Shown here piece after piece: positions 47,512-59,218 of a stretch of 64,000 bases of DNA (within the stretch, counting starts at the first letter, position 1; each line of letters starts with the position of its first letter). The stretch covers positions 1-64,000 of the forward strand of contig VXCM01002604.1 in NCBI GenBank assembly GCA_014773175.1, read 5' to 3'. Source of the stretch: Lucifuga dentata (lineage: Eukaryota; Chordata; Actinopteri; Ophidiiformes; Bythitidae). The translations under genes and the position numbers were made by a program. The notes under the pieces are model-generated. The model searched no databases. It was not told the DNA's origin and saw only the letters and a list, made by a program, of their open reading frames with translations.

Positions 47512-47860
47512 TAAGGCTGGTTTATGCTTAAGAAGGTTGTGGAGGCGACAATGGGAAGGTAGAAAATGTGACTTGAATGCGAGCGAAACAGTCGGCCGTG
47601 GAGGTTTGAGGGTTGCGCACCGGTCAATTTCTGAAATGACGTGGACAGCGTTTGTGTGATGTAAATGCGCCTTAATCGATGATTGGCTGAAGAAAGAATT
47701 GTGGAGGAAGATGAAGTAGGTGTGGAGGAAAGAAGATTGAGAGGACAGAAAAAAACAATGGGGAACAACTTTTTTCATCTTGCAGCCAATGAAAGTAACA
47801 GCAATTCTTCCTCTTCATTAATCAACAACAACTCTCTTTTTTTTTGACTGCTTCTGTGTT
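47512..47860. mobile_element. Harbinger-like left-end fragment
   Basis: TTAAGGCTGGTTTATGCTTA resembles PIF-Harbinger MITE termini (TTA target plus AGGCTGGTTTATRC). The matching right terminus is not seen, so this is a truncated or diverged copy, or a chance match. Confidence 0.4.
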
Positions 47861-48133
47861 TTGTTGTGAGTGCCTGAACTGGAAACTACTTCTATTTCTA
47901 TTGGGTTCATTTTCATTTTTGGGATGTTAAGAGTGGCTTTGTCCTACAGCATCACTTGAAAGTCCCAGAGTTGAAGTGTGCAGTTGTCATGAAAGCCATG
48001 AATACCAGGATGCACAGATGGTCTGTTTCGGAGGCATCTGCATCACATCCATGTCAAACATAAAGGCTTTAGGCCCTTCCTGATGACAGATACCCAACTA
48101 ATCCAGACACGTCTCCTCTGGTAAATCAGAGGC

Positions 48134-48666
48134 TTATGCTGCGTTCCAGACGACTCAGAACTCGAACATTTCTAACCACCTACTTGGAAAAAATGCATTG
48201 GAACAGCACTTGAAGTCGGAGTTCTGACTCGGAAACTTGGATCAAATCCATTGACCTTGACTTCAGAATTATGTCACTCAATATGGCAGCACCTTGGAAG
48301 TGAACTTTGTGAATGTAAATAATCAGCAAACAGCTGAATAAAGTGATTTTTCTTGTATGATATTAAAATAAGAAGATCAAAATATATTGCCAAGTTAACT
48401 ATCTATAAATAATTAGTATATAATTATAACCCTAACCCAATAATAATAACTAACCCTAACCCTACCCTAAGTAACTTTCCTGCACAAATGTTTAATACTA
48501 ACTACTACTAACTTTACTTTTGCTAGTATTTATTGCTAACTTTATTTATTTAATAGTATTGTTTATATTTGGCGTCATGGGGGCTGGAATGCTTGGAGGT
48601 CGGAAGTTGAAATTTTCAACTGGGAAATTCCAGCATCCATCCCACTTTGACTGGAACGCAGCATTA
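48134..48666. mobile_element. Harbinger-like MITE, copy 2
   Basis: The element is 48137-48663, TGCTGCGTTCCAGAC ... CTGGAACGCAGCA, with a perfect TTA duplication (48134-48136 and 48664-48666). It matches copy 1 at 11154-11691 through most of its length. A local expansion of CCCTAA-like units (48428-48470) is absent from copy 1. The TTA target and ends fit PIF-Harbinger. No transposase. Confidence 0.85.
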
Positions 48667-49729
48667 TTGGTCAAATCAGTCCCACTTCAGCATGTTCACA
48701 ACCAGACAAATCAAATCACTGAGCCCAGAGCACAGCCGCAGAAAATGAAATCCTGTTTGTACACTTGTGATCTGGTCTCTTTTCTAAAAAATCTATTTTT
48801 TTCTTCTTCGCCCCAAATCTGTTTTCACTCCACTGTGCTGTGAAATTTCAGGACAGCTACCCAATTAATTTCTAACTGCTGGTATGCCAGTCCTATCACT
48901 GTAGCCAGCATTACTGTTGACATGTTAGAAAGTGCTTCTGGGACCCATGCCTCAACCGGCTCCGCTGACGGATAAGCCCATGTGTGTGTTTGGGGGGAAG
49001 GCAGTAATCCATTCTAAACATATTTGTCGCCTTCTGCATGTGGAATCCACACATTCCTCGCTCATGACTCAGGCAGTCATCACAAAGGAAGCGCAAACGG
49101 TCAAGGTTGAGAAATGACTGTCGGTTATTTTCTCCTTGGACAGGATTATAGCATCTAGGAAGAAAAATACCCTGGAATGTGTGCTGGTAGAAGATTACCT
49201 GGAAATGAAATTATTCAAATGTGCGAATGCAATGCATGATAAGACAACAGGAGTCTTTGAAATGTCCTTTAGAATATGTGAAACATGTTAAAGATGCTTG
49301 TATGACAAAAGGCCATGACACAAAGAAGCTACAGCCAAAGATGTGGAGTGTTAAATTATTGTGGGCCCTGAAGCTTATTCTGAAAGGATTCTGCTTCCTA
49401 AACAGGGCACAATGATGATTTCAACATCAGCATCGCAATAGTCATACTGGAAAGAAAGCACTTTAAAGAGACAAAGCAGAACCATCACAGTCACTATATA
49501 AATAACAACTTCACACTTATTGATGCCATGAGGAACTTCATCTTCTGCATTTGATCCAGTTTGATTCCTCAGAGCAGCCCGGGAACCAAATCCAGGTCTA
49601 CAGCCTAGTTCCATTAGCCAAGGGCAAAGGAGGAGCGATAATCTTAAGCTGAGGTTGTGCTGAAACAAAAGACACCAAGCATTTGGGTAAAAAACAAAAA
49701 CAAACAATATATATATATATAAAGCTAGT
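48667..49729. other. no feature seen
   Basis: No gene or repeat recognised apart from a short (AT)n near 49709-49720. Confidence 0.5.
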
Positions 49730-49960
49730 TCATGAGGACATGCAGAACAAAATTATGGCAGCTGTGGCACACACCATAAAGTCTGGAGCATATCCTATCT
49801 TGCTCAGAGTGTATCCTGCCGCGTGGACTACTTTTTACCAGCACAGCTCAATTCAAGAACCATTCATCCAAACAAGTTCACACATGTACCAACACTGCAC
49901 GTCCTTGGGTCCTGAGCAACAAACCTGCCGAATATCAACTTCATACAGTGGCGGGTGTGT
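49730..49960 (+). repeat. family C repeat, copy 2 (partial)
   Basis: TATCCTGCCGCGTGGACTAC, TTTTTACCAGCACAGCTCAA, CACGTCCTTGGGTCCTGAGC and CATACAGTGGCGGG match the other two copies. The expected 3' part is replaced by a (CTAT)n microsatellite. Confidence 0.75.
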
Positions 49961-49962
49961 GT

Positions 49963-49991
49963 GTCTATCTATCTATCTATCTATGTATCTG

Positions 49992-50042
<51 letters not shown>

Positions 50043-50068
50043 GTCGATCTATCTATCAATCTATCTAT
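49963..50068. repeat. (CTAT)n / GATA microsatellite
   Basis: About 25 tetranucleotide units with a few CTGT, CTAT/GTAT and CGAT interruptions. It sits at the end of a family C copy. Confidence 0.95.
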
Positions 50069-50206
50069 AAGGTGGTAAAGCAGAGCAAAACAAAAACTAG
50101 AAAAAACATTCAAAAACCCCAGAGGGTTATTAAAATATGTGAAGAAGGCTAAAGAAAGGAAATAAAAAAAACAGGCACTCATGAAATATATTTAGAAATA
50201 TTAGTG

Positions 50207-50515
50207 CAGTGCCCACTGAAAATGTGCCTGTTCAGACCGGGCCAGACTTTATGGTGTGCACCACAGCCTGCCATAACTGCCAGTGGAGCGGAGGATATGA
50301 TATGCTGCCATGCCCAGAGCGTATCCTGCTGCACGGACTATTTTTTACCAGTACAGCTCAATCCAAGAACCGCTCATCCAAACAGCTTCACACGTGACAC
50401 TACACATCCTTGGGTCCTGAGCAATGAACCTGCCAAATTTCAACTTGATACAGTGTTGGGTTTTAGAGATGTTGGTGCTACAGACAGACAGAGAAACTGT
50501 CTTTATAAATAGATT
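50207..50515 (+). repeat. family C repeat, copy 3
   Basis: Starts TAGTGCAGTGCCCACTG and ends GACAGACAGAGAAACTGTC then TTTATAAATAGAT. It is the least interrupted of the three copies and shows the unit runs about 310 bp. No coding frame, inverted ends or tRNA-like head was recognised. Confidence 0.75.
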
Positions 50516-50552
50516 TTGAAAAAGATGAATTGGAGCAAAATCAGTTACAAGT

Positions 50553-50597
50553 GTCTGTGATTAGCAGGATTTCAGAGAAATCCTGCTAATCACAGAC
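50553..50597. repeat. perfect 20-bp inverted repeat
   Basis: GTCTGTGATTAGCAGGATTT, loop CAGAG, then its exact complement. This is the strongest small hairpin in the window, with no recognised RNA family features. Confidence 0.85.
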
Positions 50598-53500
50598 TTT
50601 AGCCTGGATTGATGGGTGAGCTCTGACAAAGAGCGCATGTTGACTGAACCAGAAAATTGAACAACTGCCCTGGTTTCTGTAAAATCTCTCCAAAGTTTCC
50701 AAAAAAAGCTACAGATGGCAAAAGCTGCATGCAGTATATCAAAACCGCTTGCAATGAACACTGCCTGTATACCTCACAAAGGATCAACACTACACAATGC
50801 TATCGCTGCTATTCCTGTATAGTTGGAGCATAGTTGCATATGTTTAGCACAACATGTATTTTTATTCAACTGTATGTATATTTATGTCTCTAAGGTACGT
50901 GAAGTCCATATGACCTTTAACTCTGTGACTGTACCATCTATTATGTCACTCATTGGTATTATATTCCCATGTTAACAAGACAAATTACCTTTGTGTTTAG
51001 CTCTTTTCAGTAAAGAGCCTGAATCTGACCATATCTGCTTATTTCAAACATCAAATGTCTAAAATGTAGAGTTAGAACTTCTATCATCTAAAGGACCTTG
51101 CACACAAAATCTACAATTTTGGAGCAAAGACAAAATTAATTTCCTCCTGAAGAGTTCCATCCACATACCTGCCAGCCTGAGGGTCTGAGTAAAAGAGGCT
51201 TTTTTAAAACCAAAGCAGGAAGTCAAAGGGTCATCTGCCAGAATGTTCTAACACTCAAAGAGCTTATTTCCAGCATCCCGGTGTCTTCTTATGTCTGAAT
51301 AATCTTGACAGACTCCATAAATCCATCCCCTCAAAAAGTTCAGTGAAGAATTCTTCTTTTCGTGACAAATGAGACTTTCAGACATTTGTGTTTTGTTTTT
51401 CTTTCTTTTTTTGTTCCATTTGATGGTACATTTCTTTATCACAATATTCACTCTATTCCAGCCAGCTGAGTTAGTATCATAAACATAGTGTTAAATAAGA
51501 GGGGAAAAAAATATTCTGTGAGTTGCTATTGTGAAATCTCTGGGACCTTATTTTGCTCGTGAATGAACAAACTAGTTGAAGGAATCAAATAATTCTTCAG
51601 ACACTTTTAGGTAGCAGAAGGCCGAAAACAATGTTTAAAAAGCCATTTTTTTTAATCAATCAAATTGCAGACATTGGGACTTTATGGGACTTTCATCAGG
51701 GTGGAGTTCATGAAAAACACCTGATTCCACGTATAAAACATATACTGTAAGTGAACGTCATCATTACATCATTACTTCATAAGTTAGCTACTGTAGTTAA
51801 TATGTCTCATCATAAGACTCAACACAAAACTTCATTATGTGTGAAAGATCACAAGAAGTGTTGGTGTTTAGAGTTACATCAAATTTAAACATCCAAAAGC
51901 TCAAAAAGTTCTGAACAAAGTTGACAAAACTTGGTGAAAAGGTGAGGGAATGGCCCAGGGAAAGACCCACTCAATTAAACTGCAAATCCACTGAAGTGTG
52001 GAATAATAAATAAATAAATAATTGATTAAATTTTGCCTCGTTTGTTCAGCCTTGGTGGAGGTATGAGCTGTAATGAGTGACCTTCTCTTTGGCTCTGACA
52101 TTCACTTCTGATCTCTTATGGAATAATTTGAAACCTGTAAAGCCCTTTAACCCAGTGTGCTTAATTAAATAAAAGCTTTTAAAGATCATTTTAGTCCTTG
52201 AAGAATATTTCTCATTCACAACAGGGAGGAAAATTAACAGCCGACACCAAGGAAAGTCATTAAAATGTCTCCTCCCTATATGTAGGAATGTATAGCCTAA
52301 GAGGAACTTTGATCTAATTGGTAACTTGATTATTAGTGGGAAAACACAGACGGTCCTGTGTTTGCATGTAATGCGGTGTCGAGCGTGCAGCAGAGCGGAG
52401 AGGGTTCAGAGGAAGGACGCTACGGTATCTCTGCCTGTCAGGATGGGTTTGCGTTTGGAGCTGTTTGTGCTTGTTACCGCTGTCGTGGCGAAACAGGAGG
52501 CCCTTGTTATCTCCTGTCATCCCGGCAAAACAGGGTTACAAAAAGAAGAAGCACGTCATGAAATACGAAGAGCTACTGAACGGCAAGCTTTTCCTGTACC
52601 TCTCAACCCTTCTGCCTCAAGAGGAGATTGCATGTCTTTCTCGATGAAACACAAAAGCAGATGCAGCGGTGATATTTCCTTGCAACTAGACATGGCAATC
52701 TTGACTGTCCCTTGTGTCATGTTACATCCTAAACCTATACCGCCCTACTAACTCAGGAAGCTAAATCCTTTATCCCACCTACCGCCTCTGAAAATGGCAT
52801 TTCTTTTGCTAAACGCCACATTTCACCTTAGACAAAGCCAAGGTAGGCATCAGTGGAGGAGGTGTAGCATTTTGTGTTTTCATCGGGAGTCTTGTACACT
52901 GCAGTTAGGCTGTCAGCCTGCATGAGCACCAAGGTAGAAAGGCCAAGAATAGACCTAAGAGCTGCGGGTGACAAAAAAAAAAAAAAANAAAAAAAAAAAA
53001 AAGAAAAGTTTAACTATGGAAACAGCCATACAAGCAAATAGTGAACCCAGAGGAAAAGCACTAATAGATGCATTAATTCTAATTTCCATGACTAACTGAG
53101 GAAGATTTGGGCAATTAACCTTATTTACCATCACACACATTTAACAAAGAAACTCTACCCAAATAAAGGACTTTGGCTTATAGACAAAACTTGGGGAGAA
53201 GTTGGAGGAAATGCTGTTTCTGGAAGCATTGTCTCCCAATATAAATCAGAACTTTTTCTCAAAAACTTTAAATGGAAACCAAGGAGTTCTGGATATGCTG
53301 AATCATGTTATTATATTTCTTTTTCAGTTAGTATGTTTAATTAGATGAAATATTACAGTACCAAGGAGCATCTCTGACTGTTGCTATGAAAAAAGTTGCA
53401 AAATTAGGATCTCAAATATCCTGAATTCAATGGAGGGTGCCATGTTTGTGAAATGTGAAACTGATCCATAATCCAAAAGTAAATAAATTGATTTCAGCTA

Positions 53501-53798
53501 CTGGATTTATCCAACAGGTTCTGAGAAGTTCATCCTCCAGTTTCTCTGGCAGGTTTGCTGTTTAATTGCTTCTTACTGCAATGCTCTTTGAATCAGAATT
53601 GTTTATCAGCCAAGTCTTTGTATACAGGAGATGTGTCTTGGTGCTTTCTCTTGTCATAAGATCATAATTAAAGAAAAAGAGTAAAAAGACTAAAAAAAAT
53701 AAAATAAACTATTAAAACATACAGAACTATAAGAATCATAAATCACTAATTTAATAATCTGCAAACACACCTAGTGACCACAACTGATATTTGTATCT
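50598..53798. other. no gene recognised; poly-A with N
   Basis: Poly-A with N at 52974-53002. Bases 52365-52660 are richer in G+C than their surroundings and carry open frames in all plus-strand phases (to 141 codons), but I recognise no protein. Otherwise nothing was seen. Confidence 0.5.
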
Positions 53799-54097
53799 TC
53801 TGATCCAACATGGAGCTGCATAGAAGACAATGTATGTCTCCACCACAATATAGTCAGAGGAGGAGAGAACTTTTATCAAGAAATTAAAACGACCACACCT
53901 ACAATGTGCATAAGTATTAGAAGGTGAAACACTAATACTTGTGCCTTCTACGTAATACACAAATATTAGAAGGTGAAACACTTAATTTTAAGGTGTGTAT
54001 GACTTGAACATTGGAAATTGGCTGTCAGTAACATAACGTGTATGCAGGTAACATTTATTGGGCTTGAATGTGCAAAACTGATGGTATGGTCCTTTAA
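53799..54097 (+). mobile_element. TTAA-B MITE, 3' half
   Basis: Begins within the element at GATCCAACATGGAGCTGCAT and ends TGATGGTATGGTCCTTTAA. A block around TATTAGAAGGTGAAACACT is duplicated (about 53908-53930 and 53963-53986), an internal tandem duplication. The 5' half is absent. Confidence 0.85.
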
Positions 54098-54292
54098 GAA
54101 ACCCAGTATAGTGGAATTGCACTATATTACACTGTCCAGGTGTTTCTATTTTTTCTATTGCTGTGTGTCAGTTCAGAGGCCTGGAATTCAGGTAAAAACG
54201 ATACATGGCTCCAGCTAATAGAGGCATTTCTTGGATCTGGCAAAGTTACAAATAAGCTGAGTTATAGACATGTTGGAATATTTGCCAGAGAA

Positions 54293-54333
<41 letters not shown>

Positions 54334-56344
54334 GTGAATATGATGTGATCATGTGATACTTCCTGCTTTATGAGCTGAAAAAGTCTGTCCAGACACAATT
54401 TGTGGCAACAGATTTTTAACAGGTTTTTGAAGGAGGCTTTGCCTTGGGACAACCATACAGATTTTGAATTTGAATACAGTTTATTCAGTTTAACCTGTAG
54501 AGCACTCCTGAGATCTATTTGAGACAAAGCTTAGCTATTTTCAGATAAAAACCTTAAACATCCAGCATGGTCTACAGCAGGAGAGCTTCGTTTCACCAAG
54601 AAATCAAGCCTAACGCAAAAGACTTTTGATGTTGCCTATTGGGACCATCTGCTACCAATAGGCAAAATAAGCATAAAAGGGAAAACAAAGAGGGGATTTG
54701 AGGAGAAAAAGAGAGAAGAAGTGTGAGAGTGAGGGAGAAGAAAGCTTAGTTTGGCAGAATTGCTTCATAAGCATAGCAGTTCTCTAACCTCAGCTTAATG
54801 GGTGACTTGATCTCCTCAGCAAACAGGGATCAATTCATTCTGTTTGCTTTTCATTTCCAGAGAAAATAGGCGCTTCGCTCCTGATACTCTGCAGCTTTTT
54901 CTTGGTAATGGTGCTCTCCTGCGCCTTCATAGCTCCCACAAATCATTCTGTGCCGCCACAGTTCATGCAGACAAGACTAAGCCTATTAATTATATCTGCA
55001 GCACTGACCAATTTATGTTAACGCCTCAGTACAGAATTTATTTGGTTATATAAGGTTCAGACTGTTAGACTCATTGTTTTTATTATTNACGCCTCAGTAC
55101 AGAATTTATTTGGTTATATAAGGTTCAGACTGTTAGACTCATTGTTTTTATTATTATTATTTTTTTTTTAAACGGTGCATTCGAGTGTGACTCAAAGATT
55201 TGTGCAGCTTTCATAACCCATCGTGACATGAAAATTAAACCTGTTTTACTTCAATTTATATTTTGCATCTATAAAACTGTATTAAGGATCGTGAATTTTG
55301 GGACATTTTTACTAATTTTTAACTGTTTATAATTTCAAAATCCTGAATATCTGTCAATATAGGTGAATTAGTGAAGGAATACAGCAAAATAATGGGTGCT
55401 TTCTTGTTTTTTTTCTTACATTTCATTTTCAAAATGGAGTCAGTCAGTCATAATATGAGCCATCAGGCTGAAAATCACAATATTTTCTCCTCAACATGTC
55501 TATAAGTTGTGTAAAACATTTTAGGTTTATAGATCAAAGTGTTTCTGAGATACAATGATTTTAGCGAATACTGTACCAAACCAAAACCTCTCCAAAGTAA
55601 CCAAACACTTTTTATGATACTAAAAACTCTTCCTCAATTTTATGTTGACTGTATGACATATTTGTATAACACTTTATGATTTGGCTAGGTTATTCTTTTA
55701 CATATTTATCACTATTGAAAGAAGTTACCAAGCTTTCTTCTCCTTTTCAAACAGCCATAATGCCAAAAAGGAAACTCCACCCCCACAATACCATATATGG
55801 CTGGAAAGCTCTTCTCATTGGCTACAATGCCATTAGGTTTTACATGCAATAGCTTTCAAATGGATAAATCTAGCTGTCTTTGAATCTGTCAGTCAAACAC
55901 AAATGAGACCTGTCAATTGGCTGGTCCAACATACAGTAAAGGGAGCATCCTCCCCTATTTTGGGTCCTAGTCATTATTGATCAATCAATCCTATGAAATG
56001 AAGGGAAACGCTGTTGTCCTGTTGTCTTGCATGGTTGATGAACAGTGTTGAAAGTAGAGTTTGTCCACTTTTATACTGTTTGATTATGGTGTATATGGAC
56101 TTTAACTGATCCATAGATGGTGCTTTTTACAATGAGACAGTTTGTCAAACTGATGTCTAGTAAACCTTCTAACGACAGCAAGACAGGATCACAGCTAAAC
56201 TGCCAATGATGGCTTGCTCCATGTCGTAAATCCTATCACAGATTACTTGATGCTGTTGAAAAGATGAGATATTAAGTTTTGACTGAGGTATAGCATGATG
56301 CACCGAGCTCTTCTGTTATCATGAAAATGTACAAAATGATATAT
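54098..56344. other. no gene; poly-A and an N duplication
   Basis: Poly-A at 54294-54328. Bases 55021-55087 and 55089-55155 are an exact 67-bp duplication around N. No gene or recognised transposon. Confidence 0.55.
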
Positions 56345-57058
56345 GTTCACTACTATATGAGAATCAGCACCTCCAGATCTGAGGCTGTGGTACTCTGCCG
56401 GGATACGATGGATTTCTCTTCCGGGTTGGGAGTGAGTTGCTGCCCCAAGTGAAGTGGTTTAAGGGGTCTCGGGGTTTTGTTCACAAGTGAGGGCAAATTG
56501 ATTGACAGGCGGATTGATGCAGCATCTGAAGTAATGCAGCGTTACATTGCATTGTCATGATGAAGAAAGAGCAACTCTGAAGGCAAAGCTCTCAGTTTAC
56601 CAGCTGATCTACGTTCCTATGGTCATGAGCTTTGGGTCATGACTGAAATAATAAGATTGCGAACACAAGTGGTCAAAATTAGTTTTCTTGGAAGGGTTTC
56701 TGGGCTCACTTTTAGGGATCAGGTGAGGAGCACAGACATTCAGGAGAGGTTGAAAGTAGAACTGTTGCTGCTTCACATTGAAAGAAGCCAGTTGAGGTGG
56801 TTTGGGCATCTGATCAGTAAACGCTTCCCTTTGGAGGTTTTCCAGGCACTCCAACTGGGAGGAGACCCCAGACAGACCCAGAACACGGTGGAGGGATTTC
56901 ATATCCCATCTGGACTGGGAACACCTCGGAATCCCTCAAGAGGAGCTGGAGAATAGCTGGGGAGAGGAACATCTGGGCTACCGTCATTGGCCTGCTGCCA
57001 TCGTGACCCGGACCCAGTTAAGCGGAAGAAAATGGATGGATGGATGGATGGATGGATT
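56345..57058 (+). mobile_element. 5'-truncated Rex/RTE-type LINE
   Basis: The 3' end of a common fish LINE. The open part at 56639-56956 reads RTQVVKISFLGRVSGLTFRD then QLRWFGHLISK and LEVFQALQLGGDPRQTQNT, the conserved C-terminal region after the reverse transcriptase (RWLGHLVRMP ... GRPRTRW in intact copies). Landmarks GTTCACAAGTGAGGG and TTGACAGGCGGATTGATGC come before, in a shifted frame. It ends AGCGGAAGAAAATGGATGGA with a (GGAT)n tail at 57033-57056. I lean to Rex3 because of that tail. It is dead by truncation and frameshifts. Confidence 0.85.
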
Positions 57059-58935
57059 GATAGCTATATGGTCAGTTTTACATGTAAAAGTAAGATCAGC
57101 TATTGCTTCCGTTTCTTCAGTGGAGTTTGCTTAAGTCACATATCGTAAATCTTTATATTAACAGCTCTAGCAACAATTTCTAGAGATTTAATGCTCATTC
57201 AAAAAAAGTGATATTATGAGAAAATATGTATGAGCCTTTTCACAGGATTAGTCTGCAGTATTTCCCATTATACAGCTAGAGGTTAGCTTGTTAGAGCTAT
57301 GTTTAGTTGTGTTCTGCTGTTTTTAACCCTCAGGCGTGCGTTACATTGAAGAAAACTTTTCAGACAGCAGACGTCCCCTGCAGCGCTGATGTCAGATTTA
57401 CAAGATATTGTTGATTCCCAGTGTCAGACTCAAAAACTGCATCAGTCAAGCTGCCAAAACAGAGAAAAGAATGAATCACGTTTACTACAGCGCTGCTCTC
57501 CATCATTTACAAAAGGCCAGATTGTTTATACCGACATCAATCCAGCATCTAATCAAAAGCAATATTACGAAAACTGTCAAAATAGAAGATGGGCGCGTTT
57601 GCCATCTGCAATCTTCAGATGTTACTGACGGCGCCGCGGTGATCCAGATGAGCGTTAATGAGCAGGACAATGAATCACCAGGAGCCTCCACCAGCATGAC
57701 AGTTGTCTTTCATGACTGTTTACTTCAGATGAACCATCCAGTTCACCGACAACTAAACTCCACAAGGGGCACGCTAAATCACCACAGCACACACCCAAGA
57801 AAACACACCCTCATGCACGAGCGAGCAGCCCTGTAAATCCACAGGGTGGGTGGAATTTATTATTGCAAGACAAATATTTTGGAAATGAATATCAGCCTGA
57901 TTTTTTTACAGAGAAAACAGGGAGAGCATATGGTTTCCATTACAGGAAACCGGAGTCGTACAGCAACTTCCCTCAATGAGCAACTGCTGCTCTCAGTCTA
58001 GGAGGCGCTGGAATTCTCCAGAGCAACTCAAGGTGCAAACTCAGCTTTTTCTGATGTTTAGTAAAAATAATTTTGACATATTAAAATCTATCCTCAGGCT
58101 ATTGGCAATAAAATATTATAATTTAAGAGGATTGGAGGGAAAACGTCTCATGAAATTTCAACAGACAAATACTTCTCTTTTTGTCAAGCCCTTGCAGCAA
58201 GAAAAACATTACTGCTACAGTTCAGGATGTCATGTGACTCCTAAATAAGCTTTATTCTGGCAGCCATCCATGTAAGATTTTAATAAAGTGATTAAAAAAA
58301 AAAAACAATAGTTATACCTTAGTGAATATTTGAATGAGATACATGAAAACTGAACAAATCATATCCTGTATTATATTCTCCGTCTTGTGCTTTCTCAATG
58401 TGTGAGCCTTTGCTATTACTTCCTTAAAATAAGTGATTAACACAAATTTCTGAAGGAGTTTTTGCATAAATAAACATTAAATAAAAGTGTTGCAAAAAAA
58501 AAAAAAAAAAAANAAAAAAAAAAAAAAAAAAGTAGATCTTAAGCTTTCTGGCTGCAACATAGCTCTAAATAGCCAAACAGCCGGAGTATCATGGTTACCA
58601 CTGCCAAGGAGGTTACGTGATCATTTCCGTTTGTTGTTTGTTAGCAAGATGTCTTGAAAAGTTATGGGCAGATTTGGATGAAATATGGAGAACAGATAGA
58701 TATTGACAGTGACTAAATTTTGGAGATGATCTGGATCATATTCTGGATCCAGGATCCAAAATAATTTTTATTAGCCTATAAAATCAGTGGTAATTCACAG
58801 ATTTTGATTAAATTAGCATGGTGGCTCCTTTTTTAAAAAAAACAAAAAACAAAAAGAAGATCTGCTTGTTTTGATGGCAGAAGTACATGCTCTTGGAGTG
58901 CCTTCTTGTATAGATTGTGTACCTTCTCTCCAACT

Positions 58936-58971
<36 letters not shown>

Positions 58972-59172
58972 GTTTGGCTCTTTGGATGGGTGGAGAGCAT
59001 GAGGATGTGAAAATCGAGTTAAGATGTCACAGTGATTTTTGTCAGCTGGCTGAAGAGGCGCTCAAGAACGAAAGGAAGGTCCCTGCTTACTGTGCTTTGC
59101 TCAGCTAATTAAAACTCACCCTCTGCACTCGCCTATGCACACACCACACACACACACACACACACAGCCCAC

Positions 59173-59218
<46 letters not shown>

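Noticed and set aside
57408..57836. 142-codon plus-strand open frame
   Set aside because: Overlaps another frame in a different phase and matches no known family. Probably chance.
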